Shown here one piece after another: positions 1 through 6,694 of a DNA stretch of 19,612 bases. The notes under the pieces were generated by a model. It was not told the origin of the DNA. It made no database searches and worked only from the letters and a program-made list of their open reading frames with translations. Each line of letters starts with the position of its first letter. Position 1 is the first letter of the stretch. Where the stretch lies: assembly GCA_011682715.1 (NCBI GenBank), contig JAACEC010000012.1:1-19612 (forward strand). Reading direction: 5' to 3'. The stretch is from Pseudomonadota bacterium. Its GTDB lineage: Bacteria; Hydrothermota; 32-111; QNBC01. Both the position numbers and the translations under genes were made by a program.

Positions 1-13
1 ATAGAAGTAAAAC

Positions 14-64
14 GGGATACACACGAACCCTTGATTGGAGCTTCGCTCCAAGGGTTCTCATCCC
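14..64 (-). terminator. Extended hairpin downstream of tRNA-Gln, possible terminator
   Basis: The two arms at 25-41 and 45-57 pair as GAACCCTT..GGAGC against GCTCCAAGGGTTC around a TTC loop. A 4-base bulge lies in the left arm. A further GGGAT (14-18) and ATCCC (60-64) can pair outside it across a small internal loop. Read on the minus strand, downstream of the tRNA, the structure is followed by G then TTTT, so it may end tRNA transcription. The T-run is short, and a dispersed palindromic repeat is an equal possibility. Confidence 0.4.
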
Positions 65-79
65 CTATGAATAGAAAAG

Positions 80-150
80 CTGGGGAGCAGGGATTCGAAC
101 CCCGATAACAAGATCCAGAGTCTTGTGTACTGCCATTGTACGACTCCCCA
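80..150 (-). tRNA. tRNA-Gln (anticodon CTG)
   Basis: The minus strand folds into a full cloverleaf of 71 bases. The 7-bp acceptor stem is TGGGGAG/CTCCCCA, the D stem is GTAC/GTAC, and the anticodon stem CAAGA/TCTTG holds the loop CTCTGGA. The T arm carries TTCGAAT. The anticodon CTG reads CAG (glutamine). The U1 start and the G discriminator base (position 80) are typical of bacterial tRNA-Gln. The 3' CCA is not encoded and must be added after transcription. Confidence 0.97.
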
Positions 151-159
151 AGATTGCTG

Positions 160-190
160 ATTATATAGCACAAATGTTATTAAGTGTCAA
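160..190 (-). promoter_or_regulatory. Promoter of tRNA-Gln
   Basis: A perfect -35 TTGACA (190-185) is followed by a 17-base spacer and TATATAAT (167-160), which gives a -10 of TATATA at 17 bases or TATAAT at 19. The predicted start falls a few bases before the tRNA 5' end at 150. The promoter sits just after the stop codon of the neighbouring exported-protein gene. Confidence 0.8.
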
Positions 191-193
191 GAA

Positions 194-1126
194 TCAATTG
201 TTTAATATATCTTTAACATCCACCGAGGAGATTGTGATTCCATTAGAATCATTTTCCATGAAATAAAGTGATTTTTTATGAATGTAGCTTATATAGTTCC
301 CTTCGAAATATTTAATTTTGAGATTTATAGCAATTTTATTTTTTATTACTCCGGATGAATTGACAGATATTATCGTATCATTCATCATGTTTATCATATA
401 TAAATCCTTATATTGGCCTATATAATCCCAGTCGTTTCCAAATTTTTTGTTAAGAATGTCTACAAGTTGTCCATTAGATGTAATATGAAATTTAAAACAC
501 TTTACAAACTTCGTCAATGTAAATTGTTTATGCCTTATTTTTGAGTATATCGTATTAGCAAGAAAAAATGTATATCCTCCGAGATTTAACCAAACTCTAC
601 CGTCTTTTACAAATAACTTTTCTGTTCCCTCCATTAAATTAGGGACAAAATTTGAGGAATTGTAAGGATTATCCAAAATTATATCAAATATATCTCCCTT
701 TATAACTTCTACTCTTGCTATATCATTATTTTTAAATATAACAAGAGATAAATTATTGTTCTGCCTGTAAAAATAACCGAGCAGGTAAATATATCCGCTG
801 TCATCAACTGTAATATCCGTAAATTCCGTACCATTTATGTTTTTAAATTTATTTAAATTTAGACTATTTTGATTTACCCCGTTACTATTGAAAATAGTGA
901 TTCTATCATTTCCATTATCCAGTATATAAATGTTACCTTTTTTATCAACAAAATAGCATCTCGGTCCCATTAAATTAATCCCCAGTTGTTTCAAACCAAC
1001 TTCACCCGGAGAATTCCCCCATTTAAGAGAAAGTATCTCTTTTCTTTTTAAATTACCAGACAATAGTATTGCGGGCACAAAAATGATAATTAAAACAGTT
1101 CTTTTAATAAGGATCATACGCTTCAT
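194..1126 (-). CDS. Exported beta-propeller-like (NHL-type) protein
   Basis: This is a 310-residue protein with a basic, hydrophobic N-terminus (about residues 1-23, VLIIIFVPAILL) like a Sec signal peptide or membrane anchor. No lipobox cysteine is present. Around residues 50-80 it has a motif of the form GPRCYFVDKKGNIYILDNGN then DRITIFNSNG, and a second similar strand set follows (DITVDDSGYIYLLG). Both look like blades of an NHL or six-bladed beta-propeller. The later blades are degenerate. An AAAGGGGG ribosome site lies 5 bases before the ATG at 1126; a second ATG at 1129 leaves only 2 bases. It is divergently transcribed from the exported protein at 1241. Function unknown; propellers of this kind usually bind ligands or partner proteins outside the cytoplasm. 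Confidence 0.75.
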   Translation of the reverse strand: MKRMILIKRTVLIIIFVPAILLSGNLKRKEILSLKWGNSPGEVGLKQLGINLMGPRCYFVDKKGNIYILDNGNDRITIFNSNGVNQNSLNLNKFKNINGTEFTDITVDDSGYIYLLGYFYRQNNNLSLVIFKNNDIARVEVIKGDIFDIILDNPYNSSNFVPNLMEGTEKLFVKDGRVWLNLGGYTFFLANTIYSKIRHKQFTLTKFVKCFKFHITSNGQLVDILNKKFGNDWDYIGQYKDLYMINMMNDTIISVNSSGVIKNKIAINLKIKYFEGNYISYIHKKSLYFMENDSNGITISSVDVKDILNN

Positions 1127-1159
1127 CATTACCCCCTTTAAACGTTTATAAATATTTAT

Positions 1160-1188
1160 ATAGTAAATTTTAAATCTATGCAAGTCAA
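1160..1188 (-). promoter_or_regulatory. Promoter of the beta-propeller-like gene
   Basis: TTGACT (1188-1183), a 17-base spacer and TACTAT (1165-1160) lie upstream of the ribosome site at 1132-1139. The -35 is good and the -10 is weaker (4 of 6). The box is part of a 7-2-7 dyad shared with the opposing promoter. Confidence 0.55.
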
Positions 1189-1192
1189 TTTA

Positions 1193-1221
1193 TTGACTAA
1201 AATTCACAGCCATGCTATTAT
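1193..1221 (+). promoter_or_regulatory. Promoter of the exported protein at 1241
   Basis: TTGACT (1193-1198), a spacer of exactly 17 bases and TATTAT (1216-1221) predict a transcript start near 1228. That leaves a leader of about 13 bases, just enough for the AGGAGG at 1231-1236. Confidence 0.7.
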
Positions 1222-1240
1222 TTTAAAAACAGGAGGATAT

Positions 1241-2071
1241 ATGAAGAAAGCATTTTTTTTACTGTCATTTCTTTTCATATTTACTTTTTTAATGGGAGAT
1301 GTTATGAACCTTGAACATGCAGATGTAAATTATTGGAACAAGGACAGCTATTTTGTTCAAAAGAACGTCAAGGTCTTTGACAATGACCAAATATCGGCAA
1401 AGATTGATGGAAAATGGCAAAATTATACACTGAAACAGCTCCCCGATAAATTTATAGATTGGAGTGTTAAAAGAAGGATTGCGACAATTGAAGACATAAA
1501 AAAGGGCAAAATGCCGGAACTTGCAGGACCTCACAACGGAATGGTCGCTTCATACGGAATTGCCCGCAATGATAGTCGTTTCAAAATAAATAATGCTGTA
1601 AAGGGAATCGGTTATTGTCCTAGAGCAGACAAGATTGATTACCTTATCAAGCTTTTAAATGAAACGAAAGACAGCGGTTTTGATGTTAAGCTAAAAACTC
1701 TTGTAGATCTCTATAAAAACGTGGATAAGTACTATGATAGGAAACGCCTTCTCTCTCTGGAACTTTACTCGACAAAAGATTTTGAAACGGGGACATTTTT
1801 GAATGAAATGGCATACCCGAATGTTTCCATCGTCTTCCTTGATATTCCCTGTTTCGAGGTAAAAGCTGTTCCGGAGCTCTTGCATCCTAAAAATCCGAAT
1901 CTAAGCGATTATCAGAAGAGTATAGTCGAATATACGAACCTAATTCACAGTTATTTTCACGGTAAATTTTCCAGAATGTTTATTGCCGTTGTATACAATG
2001 TAATTGAAGTTTACGATAATTCCCCGGAACCGAAAGCTCGTGGCAGAAGGATCGTCCCTTCCCTGCCGTAA
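1241..2071 (+). CDS. Exported protein of unrecognised family
   Basis: I do not recognise this 276-residue protein. The start at 1241 follows AGGAGG by 4 bases. An in-frame start at 1178 would lie upstream of the promoter -35, so it is unlikely. Residues 1-19 (MKKAFFLLSFLFIFTFLMG) form a clear Sec signal peptide, so the mature protein is probably periplasmic or secreted. Visible landmarks are GPHNGMVASYGIAR (about 96-109), two cysteines (126 and 204) that could form a disulfide, and a charged, helical-looking middle (130-172). The C-terminus is basic (KARGRRIVPSLP). No transmembrane segment follows the signal, and no catalytic motif is evident. It stands alone between its own promoter and a terminator, divergent from another exported protein. 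Confidence 0.8.
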   Translation: MKKAFFLLSFLFIFTFLMGDVMNLEHADVNYWNKDSYFVQKNVKVFDNDQISAKIDGKWQNYTLKQLPDKFIDWSVKRRIATIEDIKKGKMPELAGPHNGMVASYGIARNDSRFKINNAVKGIGYCPRADKIDYLIKLLNETKDSGFDVKLKTLVDLYKNVDKYYDRKRLLSLELYSTKDFETGTFLNEMAYPNVSIVFLDIPCFEVKAVPELLHPKNPNLSDYQKSIVEYTNLIHSYFHGKFSRMFIAVVYNVIEVYDNSPEPKARGRRIVPSLP

Positions 2072-2088
2072 ACTCCATATATGATATA

Positions 2089-2119
2089 AAAACCCCTTTT
2101 ATCCTTTAAAGGGGGTTTT
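2089..2119. terminator. Bidirectional intrinsic terminator
   Basis: AAAACCCCTTT and AAAGGGGGTTTT pair around an 8-base loop with one bulged G. The T-runs on both sides (TTTTGCTTT on plus, TTTTTATAT on minus) would end both the exported-protein transcript and the leftward dinB transcript. The rest of the 2072-2217 gap holds nothing else I can support. Confidence 0.8.
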
Positions 2120-2217
2120 GCTTTACCGATTCTTTTTCCTATAATTCTAAATCGAGGTGTTTTTCGAAATTCGAGATAGATCTTACGGGAACACGAATTA
2201 TCTCAAAGGATGCCCGT

Positions 2218-3345
2218 TTAACGGTCGTATCTGTTGTTTATCGCATCCACTGCCCTACGCAATCTTATACCCCTCTCATCTTCCTTTAACCGTATTTGTC
2301 TCGATGCTTTAACAAGCCCGGACAAACTCACGCCGAGCAATCTGATTCTGTACAGCGTGTCCGTTTGCATGAAAAGTCCTTTAGCAATCTCGTATATTTC
2401 TTCGCCCGATTCGATATAATAGGACAAGGTTATTTGCCTCGTAAATGTAAAAAAATCCTCATACCTTATAGTTATGCTCACCGTTTTTCCTATCATGCCG
2501 GACTTCCTCACCTTTCTTCCCACCATTTCGCACAATCTGAAAAGATAGATAAGGGCTGTATGTTTGTCCTCAATCCCTCCGGGAATCGTTTTACTGTGGC
2601 CCATGGATCTGTTCTTGGGAACGGCTTCTTTCACAGCACTGCTATCCTCTCCCATAGCCATATAATGAAGCAGTAAACCGTACTGCCCGAACAGTTTCTT
2701 CAAAATCGTAACGGGGAACCGAGCAAGCTCTCCACATGTTACTATACCCAATGCGTTCAGTTCTTTTTTTAGTCTCTGTCCTATTCCCGAAAGCTTCTCC
2801 ACAGGCAAATTCTCCAGCAGATTTCTCGCATCGTCCCTTTTTATCATCTTTATACCGTCCGGCTTGGCAAGGAATGATGCCAATTTTGCCATAAGTTTAT
2901 TATAGGAAATGCCGACCGATGCATTGATCCCGAATCGCCGCTTGATTCTCTCTCGCAGATCTTTCGCTATGTTAAACGGATTATTGTCCCAGAATTTAAC
3001 CGTATCCGTGACATCGAGAAAGGCTTCATCCACGGAAAAAATCTCGATCTCAGATGTATAATCAGGTAACATTTTCATTATTTCCCGTGATGTGAAAGCG
3101 TACTTCTCCATATCGCCGGGAACAACGATTAGAGAAGGACATATCTCTATGGCTTTATAGGTACTCATTCCCGACTTTACCCCGTACGCTTTTGCTTCGT
3201 ATGAACAGGCGGCTACGATATTCTTCCCCCCTACCGCAACGGGTTTCCCCCTCAAAAACGGTTTCTCCTGCTGCTCACATGACGCGAAAAACGCATCCAT
3301 ATCAACAAGTACGACAATCCGATTTTTTTTCATCCTGCCCAACAT
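2218..3345 (-). CDS. dinB: DNA polymerase IV (Y-family translesion polymerase)
   Basis: This 375-residue Y-family polymerase copies damaged templates with low fidelity. The palm metal ligands are visible: D15 in VLVDMDAFF, and D106/E107 in SVDEAFLD. The thumb helix-hairpin-helix is at LPVEKLSGIGQRLKKEL, and a little-finger domain follows. Length is normal for the family. Where relatives carry a beta-clamp motif such as QLSLF near the C-terminus, this protein has QIRLK (350-354), which is divergent. The gene starts 6 bases after the stop of the DUF6504-like gene. AAAGGA abuts the ATG at 3345, so the ATG at 3333 (residue 5) is a possible alternative start. As the last gene of the lexA cassette it is probably SOS-induced. 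Confidence 0.95.
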   Translation of the reverse strand: MLGRMKKNRIVVLVDMDAFFASCEQQEKPFLRGKPVAVGGKNIVAACSYEAKAYGVKSGMSTYKAIEICPSLIVVPGDMEKYAFTSREIMKMLPDYTSEIEIFSVDEAFLDVTDTVKFWDNNPFNIAKDLRERIKRRFGINASVGISYNKLMAKLASFLAKPDGIKMIKRDDARNLLENLPVEKLSGIGQRLKKELNALGIVTCGELARFPVTILKKLFGQYGLLLHYMAMGEDSSAVKEAVPKNRSMGHSKTIPGGIEDKHTALIYLFRLCEMVGRKVRKSGMIGKTVSITIRYEDFFTFTRQITLSYYIESGEEIYEIAKGLFMQTDTLYRIRLLGVSLSGLVKASRQIRLKEDERGIRLRRAVDAINNRYDR

Positions 3346-3351
3346 TCCTTT

Positions 3352-3606
3352 CTACGAAAAAACAGAATCATACCCGTTGTAAATATTTTCAATCATCCAT
3401 TTCGCATTAAGTCTGTCATAGACGATCTCAAATTGGTTTTTACCGTCACTAACGGAATAGTGATCCGCATAGTTTGCCCCCTTCCGAACAACCCATTTGT
3501 AAGTTATATTTTTTATCTCGTGTTTTTGCCCCATAAAAACAAACCATACGGGCGTAATTCCCTTCGCGGGATCGCATATGACGCCGACTTTCACTTCTTT
3601 TCTCAT
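3352..3606 (-). CDS. Small DUF6504-like protein of the lexA-dinB cassette
   Basis: This is an 84-residue protein without signal peptide or membrane segment. Its layout is PVWFVFMGQKHEIKNITYKWVV, then DHYSVSDGKNQFEIVYDR, then AKWMIENIYN. That follows the pattern I recall for DUF6504-type proteins (W..G..Y.V, YYRV..G..FE.Y.D, W.L.RVYD), which are often encoded beside DinB or ImuB polymerases. The assignment is by remembered pattern, not by a search. It lies 10 bases after lexA and 6 before dinB, so it should be co-induced by DNA damage. The ribosome site is weak (GGCGGTGGTGT just before the ATG). A role as accessory factor in translesion synthesis is inferred from context only. Confidence 0.65.
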   Translation of the reverse strand: MRKEVKVGVICDPAKGITPVWFVFMGQKHEIKNITYKWVVRKGANYADHYSVSDGKNQFEIVYDRLNAKWMIENIYNGYDSVFS

Positions 3607-3616
3607 ACACCACCGC

Positions 3617-4234
3617 CTAAAATATTTTTTTGCCTTCCAACATTTTGATAACGGAAATCACCTTTCCCGCAATTAGAAAATCTCCCTTTTTTACCTCTAT
3701 GGGATTCATATTTTTATTTTCCGGTTTCAAAATAACTGTGTTTTCTCTTTTGAAAAACCGCTTAACCGTGGCATCACCATCTATAATGGCAATCACGATA
3801 TCTCCCTGTTCTACGGTTTGTTGTTGCCTCACGACAAGATAATCTCCGCTATCTATACCTACATCCGTCATGCTGTCTCCCTCGACACGGAGAATAAAAA
3901 TCTCTTTCCCCTCTGCCATGCTCTCGGGTAAAGGAATTTCCCCCATGATATTTTCAACGGCAAGTATCGGGATTCCGGCAGCCACCTTGCCTATGACGGG
4001 AACCATTTTCACACTGTCCATATAAAAACGCTCTTCTCCTATTGTGCGAGCTCCTCTACCTCTCGATAAATAGCCTTTTTTCACAAGGGCATCAACATGC
4101 TTTTTCGCCCCCGAGGGGCTTTTAATGAAAAAGTGTTTCGCAATTTCCCGTATGCTCGGGGGATAACCGTTAATGCTGGAATACTCCCTTATAAATTTCA
4201 GAATCTCCGATTGCCTTTTCGTGAGAGTTTTCAT
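3617..4234 (-). CDS. lexA: LexA SOS repressor / self-cleaving protease
   Basis: This 205-residue protein has the standard LexA layout. A winged-helix DNA-binding domain spans residues 1-65 (LTKRQSEILKFI, GYPPSIREIAKHF). The self-cleavage site is A86-G87 in GKVAAGIP. The catalytic dyad is S121 (EGDSM) and K158 (ATVKRFF) in the S24 peptidase fold. RecA filaments on single-stranded DNA trigger cleavage and so release the SOS genes. The start at 4234 follows AAGGAAGAGG. The gene heads a cassette with the DUF6504-like gene and dinB and has a consensus promoter with an SOS box, so it is probably autoregulated. Confidence 0.97.
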   Translation of the reverse strand: MKTLTKRQSEILKFIREYSSINGYPPSIREIAKHFFIKSPSGAKKHVDALVKKGYLSRGRGARTIGEERFYMDSVKMVPVIGKVAAGIPILAVENIMGEIPLPESMAEGKEIFILRVEGDSMTDVGIDSGDYLVVRQQQTVEQGDIVIAIIDGDATVKRFFKRENTVILKPENKNMNPIEVKKGDFLIAGKVISVIKMLEGKKIF

Positions 4235-4251
4235 ACCTCTTCCTTTGTGGT

Positions 4252-4263
4252 ATACATTTGTTC
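4252..4263 (-). promoter_or_regulatory. Probable SOS box (LexA operator)
   Basis: On the minus strand the bases are GAACAAATGTAT, a near match to GAAC-N4-GTTC, the core of the operator known from Bacillus-type LexA. The left half is perfect and the right half differs at two positions. It lies just downstream of the predicted lexA transcription start (about 4266) and upstream of the ribosome site, where bound LexA would block RNA polymerase. Confidence 0.6.
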
Positions 4264-4272
4264 ACCTATATT

Positions 4273-4301
4273 AATATAATAGATTTCGGCTTGTTTGTCA
4301 A
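4273..4301 (-). promoter_or_regulatory. Promoter of lexA
   Basis: A perfect TTGACA (4301-4296), a 17-base spacer and TATATT (4278-4273) form a near-consensus sigma-70 promoter that would drive lexA, the DUF6504-like gene and dinB. Confidence 0.85.
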
Positions 4302-4330
4302 TAGCCATCCTTTCCCCCTGAAAATATATG

Positions 4331-4358
4331 TTGCCAAATCGTGCAAATGTTGTATAAT
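4331..4358 (+). promoter_or_regulatory. Promoter of the rRNA methyltransferase gene (leaderless)
   Basis: TTGCCA (4331-4336), a 16-base spacer and a perfect TATAAT (4353-4358). Only six bases separate the -10 from the ATG at 4365, so transcription should begin at or next to the start codon. Confidence 0.8.
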
Positions 4359-4364
4359 CTCACC

Positions 4365-5486
4365 ATGTGGTTATTTGCCAAATCAGCATTCGGTACGGAA
4401 AAGTATACGGCTTTTGAATTAAAGTATCTCGGAGCCAAAGAGATATTCACATCTCCGGGTGGTGTTTATTTTAGAGGTAACAAAGCCGATATGATGAGAA
4501 TCAATTACAAGATTCGTACGGCTACGCGAGTATTGTGGATACTGGATAAATTTCAATGGCACGGAGAAAAAGAACTGTACGGAAAGGTTAAAGATATTCA
4601 GTGGGAACGACTGTTTCTCCCTAAAATGTCTATCGTAATTCATCATGATACGGACAGAAAGTACCTTAAGGATTCGAGAATGCTCTCTTTGATAACAAAA
4701 GATGCCGTATGTGACCGTTTCAGAGAAAAGAAGGGATTACGCCCCGATATTGATAAGGAAAAACCTGATATCCGGATTTTTGTTACGATAAACAAAAATT
4801 ACTGTTATATTTCGCTGGACACAAGCGGAGATAGTTTAAACATGAGAGGCTACAAAACAGGTTACCATCCGGCACCGCTCAGAGAAACACTTGCCGCATC
4901 GCTGATTTTTGCAACAGGGTGGAATAGGCGTGATGTTCTTGTCGATCCCATGTGCGGCTCCGGAACCATTCCCATTGAAGCCGCTCTTTACTATTTTAAT
5001 ATTCCTCCGCAAATAAAGCGTAAACATTTCTCTTTTATGAATTTCCATTCTTTTGACAAGGAGTTGTGGAACGATATAAGGACAGAAGCTGTAAAACAAA
5101 TAATGGATAGTAAGAAAAGTCCTATTTTTGCAGGAGATATATCAGCAGATTTCGTAGATATTACCATGGAACATGCAAAATCGCTCGACTTGGAAAAGAA
5201 AATCAAGTGGCATGTTGCTGATTTCAAGGATTTTAAACCACCGAGGAGCAGAGGAATTCTGTTGATGAATCCTCCTTATAACAAACGGTTAAAACAGGAT
5301 AAAACGAAAGAATTCTACGGGATGATTCGTGATACGTTAAAAATAAATTACAGAGGATACAGAGCCTTTATTTTAACCGGAGACATGGAAAACTATAGGA
5401 AAATACATTTGAAGCCGGCTTCCGAAATTGATTTGTATAACGGTCCCATACAGGTAAAGCTACTTAAATACCTTATAAAACATTAA
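4365..5486 (+). CDS. THUMP-domain rRNA (guanine-N2) methyltransferase, RlmL/YpsC type
   Basis: This 373-residue protein transfers a methyl group from S-adenosylmethionine to an RNA base, most likely a guanine of 23S rRNA. The N-terminus (MWLFAKSAFGTEKYTAFELKYLG) and the following 150 residues form the THUMP RNA-binding region. The Rossmann-fold catalytic part has motif I at LVDPMCGSGTIPIEAAL and motif IV at LLMNPPYN, the NPPY signature of N2-guanine or N6-adenine methyltransferases. A GTG at 4341 is in frame, but it lies upstream of the -10 box and would not be transcribed, so the ATG at 4365 is chosen. No ribosome site precedes it, which fits a leaderless mRNA. Its stop codon overlaps that of the convergent neighbour. 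Confidence 0.92.
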   Translation: MWLFAKSAFGTEKYTAFELKYLGAKEIFTSPGGVYFRGNKADMMRINYKIRTATRVLWILDKFQWHGEKELYGKVKDIQWERLFLPKMSIVIHHDTDRKYLKDSRMLSLITKDAVCDRFREKKGLRPDIDKEKPDIRIFVTINKNYCYISLDTSGDSLNMRGYKTGYHPAPLRETLAASLIFATGWNRRDVLVDPMCGSGTIPIEAALYYFNIPPQIKRKHFSFMNFHSFDKELWNDIRTEAVKQIMDSKKSPIFAGDISADFVDITMEHAKSLDLEKKIKWHVADFKDFKPPRSRGILLMNPPYNKRLKQDKTKEFYGMIRDTLKINYRGYRAFILTGDMENYRKIHLKPASEIDLYNGPIQVKLLKYLIKH

Positions 5487-5740
5487 TCTTCTACTCTTCT
5501 CAGTTCGAATATAACCGTGTTATGGGGATCAGGGCAGGAGACCAGGGCTTTTCCTTTATCTTCTTCCCATGGAAAATTTCCACCGTACTTTAAAGCCGTA
5601 ATAAACGGAAATAGTGTGTGAAAAGCCCACAGACACATGTTTGTACCCATCTCATCTATCACAAATTCATCCCCCACCTTATGACCATATGAACATTCTC
5701 CCGTCCCTCTTATTTCGACTACTTTTGCCACTATTTTCAT
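5483..5740 (-). CDS. TIGR04076-type small protein
   Basis: This 85-residue protein fits the TIGR04076 pattern as I recall it: C16 and H20 in GECSYGHKVGDEF, C36 in NMCLWAFHTLFPFITALKYGG, FPW, and C69 in SCPDP, then VIFELRRVE. The conserved cysteines and histidine suggest a metal or redox site. No biochemical function is established that I know of. It is the last gene of the long leftward run, 42 bases after phosphate butyryltransferase. Its GGGGGGA ribosome site is part of a hairpin (5749-5774). Its TAA stop shares the bases TTAA with the stop of the convergent methyltransferase gene. Confidence 0.85.
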   Translation of the reverse strand: MKIVAKVVEIRGTGECSYGHKVGDEFVIDEMGTNMCLWAFHTLFPFITALKYGGNFPWEEDKGKALVSCPDPHNTVIFELRRVED

Positions 5741-5748
5741 AATATTAA

Positions 5749-5774
5749 TCCCCCCGCATTTGGATACGGGGGGA
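5749..5774 (-). promoter_or_regulatory. Hairpin covering the ribosome site of the TIGR04076-type gene
   Basis: TCCCCCCG and CGGGGGGA form an 8-bp GC-rich stem with a 10-base loop. Read leftward, the right-hand arm contains the Shine-Dalgarno bases for the ATG at 5740. The stem could hide the ribosome site or slow transcription after phosphate butyryltransferase. A proper U-run is missing (ATTAATATT follows), so a strong terminator is less likely. Confidence 0.5.
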
Positions 5775-5782
5775 AATAATAC

Positions 5783-6682
5783 CTATGCCATTTTTGCCGC
5801 GAGTGCAATTGAAAATAGTTTTGATTCTTCGCTATCACCTCTGGAAGTAAGTATGACCGGAACATTTGTTCCGACTACAACAGCTGCAAGTTCGCCTCCT
5901 GCAAGCCTGGTTACGGCTTTATAAAAAACATTTCCCGCTTCAATATTCGGGAATATAAAAACATCTGCATCGCCGCCCACTTCGGTTTTTAGACCCTTAA
6001 TCTCACATGCCTCTTTTGAAATTGCAACATCAAGAGCAAGAGGACCATCGATTATACACCCCTTTATTTGTTTTCTGTCTCCCATCTTCGATATAATAGC
6101 AGCTTCCGCCGATGCCGGCATCTTGGGATTCGCCTTTTCCGTCGCGGCAATAAGAGCAACTTTAGGGTTTTCGATACCAAACTTATGGGCGATATCCACA
6201 GTGTAATTTATCATCTTTACCTTTTGGTCCAGTGTCGGGAGTGGAATAACGGCAACATCGGATAAAAACATTAGTTTGTGATATGTCGGGACATCCACAA
6301 CTGTTACATGACTTAATACGGCACCTTTGGGAAGAATTCCTTCTTCTTTGTTTAAGATGGCTTTCATATACTTGCCGGTGCTTATTAGTCCCTTCATTAG
6401 AATTTCACATTCGCCGCTTTTTACGAGGCTTACCGCTTTCTTACCTGCTTTTACCTCATCCGGTTCATCTACGATGTGGAAAATAGAGGGATCAATATTC
6501 TCATTTCTCGCCACTTCTTTTATTTTTTTCGGGTCACCCACCATATATGCTTCGACAATCCCTTTCTTAACGGCAATACTCACAGCTCCGATTGTATTGG
6601 GATCCTGGGCGTAAGCAACTGCCATTTTTTTTGTTTTCTCATTATTCAAACTCTCCACCAATTCATTAAGATGCTTAATCAT
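5783..6682 (-). CDS. ptb: Phosphate butyryltransferase
   Basis: This 299-residue enzyme of the phosphate acetyl/butyryltransferase family exchanges CoA for phosphate on butyryl-CoA or branched-chain acyl-CoA, giving the acyl phosphate used by butyrate kinase to make ATP. Family features include SLVKSGECEILMKGLISTGKYMKAIL, LSHVTVVDVPTYHKLMFLSD, EKANPKMPASAEAA, CIIDGPLALDVAIS and DVFIFPNIEAGNVFYKAVTRLA. Length and motifs are complete. AAAGGAG lies 6 bases before the ATG. It begins 12 bases after the butyrate kinase stop, so both belong to one unit. The reaction can also run in reverse for short-chain acid activation; the chain-length preference cannot be read from sequence. Confidence 0.95.
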   Translation of the reverse strand: MIKHLNELVESLNNEKTKKMAVAYAQDPNTIGAVSIAVKKGIVEAYMVGDPKKIKEVARNENIDPSIFHIVDEPDEVKAGKKAVSLVKSGECEILMKGLISTGKYMKAILNKEEGILPKGAVLSHVTVVDVPTYHKLMFLSDVAVIPLPTLDQKVKMINYTVDIAHKFGIENPKVALIAATEKANPKMPASAEAAIISKMGDRKQIKGCIIDGPLALDVAISKEACEIKGLKTEVGGDADVFIFPNIEAGNVFYKAVTRLAGGELAAVVVGTNVPVILTSRGDSEESKLFSIALAAKMA

Positions 6683-6694
6683 ATAAAACTCCTT

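Noticed and set aside
2170..2207. Dyad TTCGAGATA / TATCTCAAA between the terminator and dinB
   Set aside because: The stem is AT-rich with a 20-base loop and no strong T-run; too weak to call a terminator or operator.
2296..2676. 126-residue plus-strand open frame opposite dinB
   Set aside because: It lies wholly inside the well-conserved DinB gene and has no start signals or family features.
4341..4364. GTG start 24 bases upstream for the methyltransferase
   Set aside because: It overlaps the promoter spacer and -10 box, and the added residues (MQMLYNLT) are unlike the family; ATG at 4365 gives the usual N-terminus.
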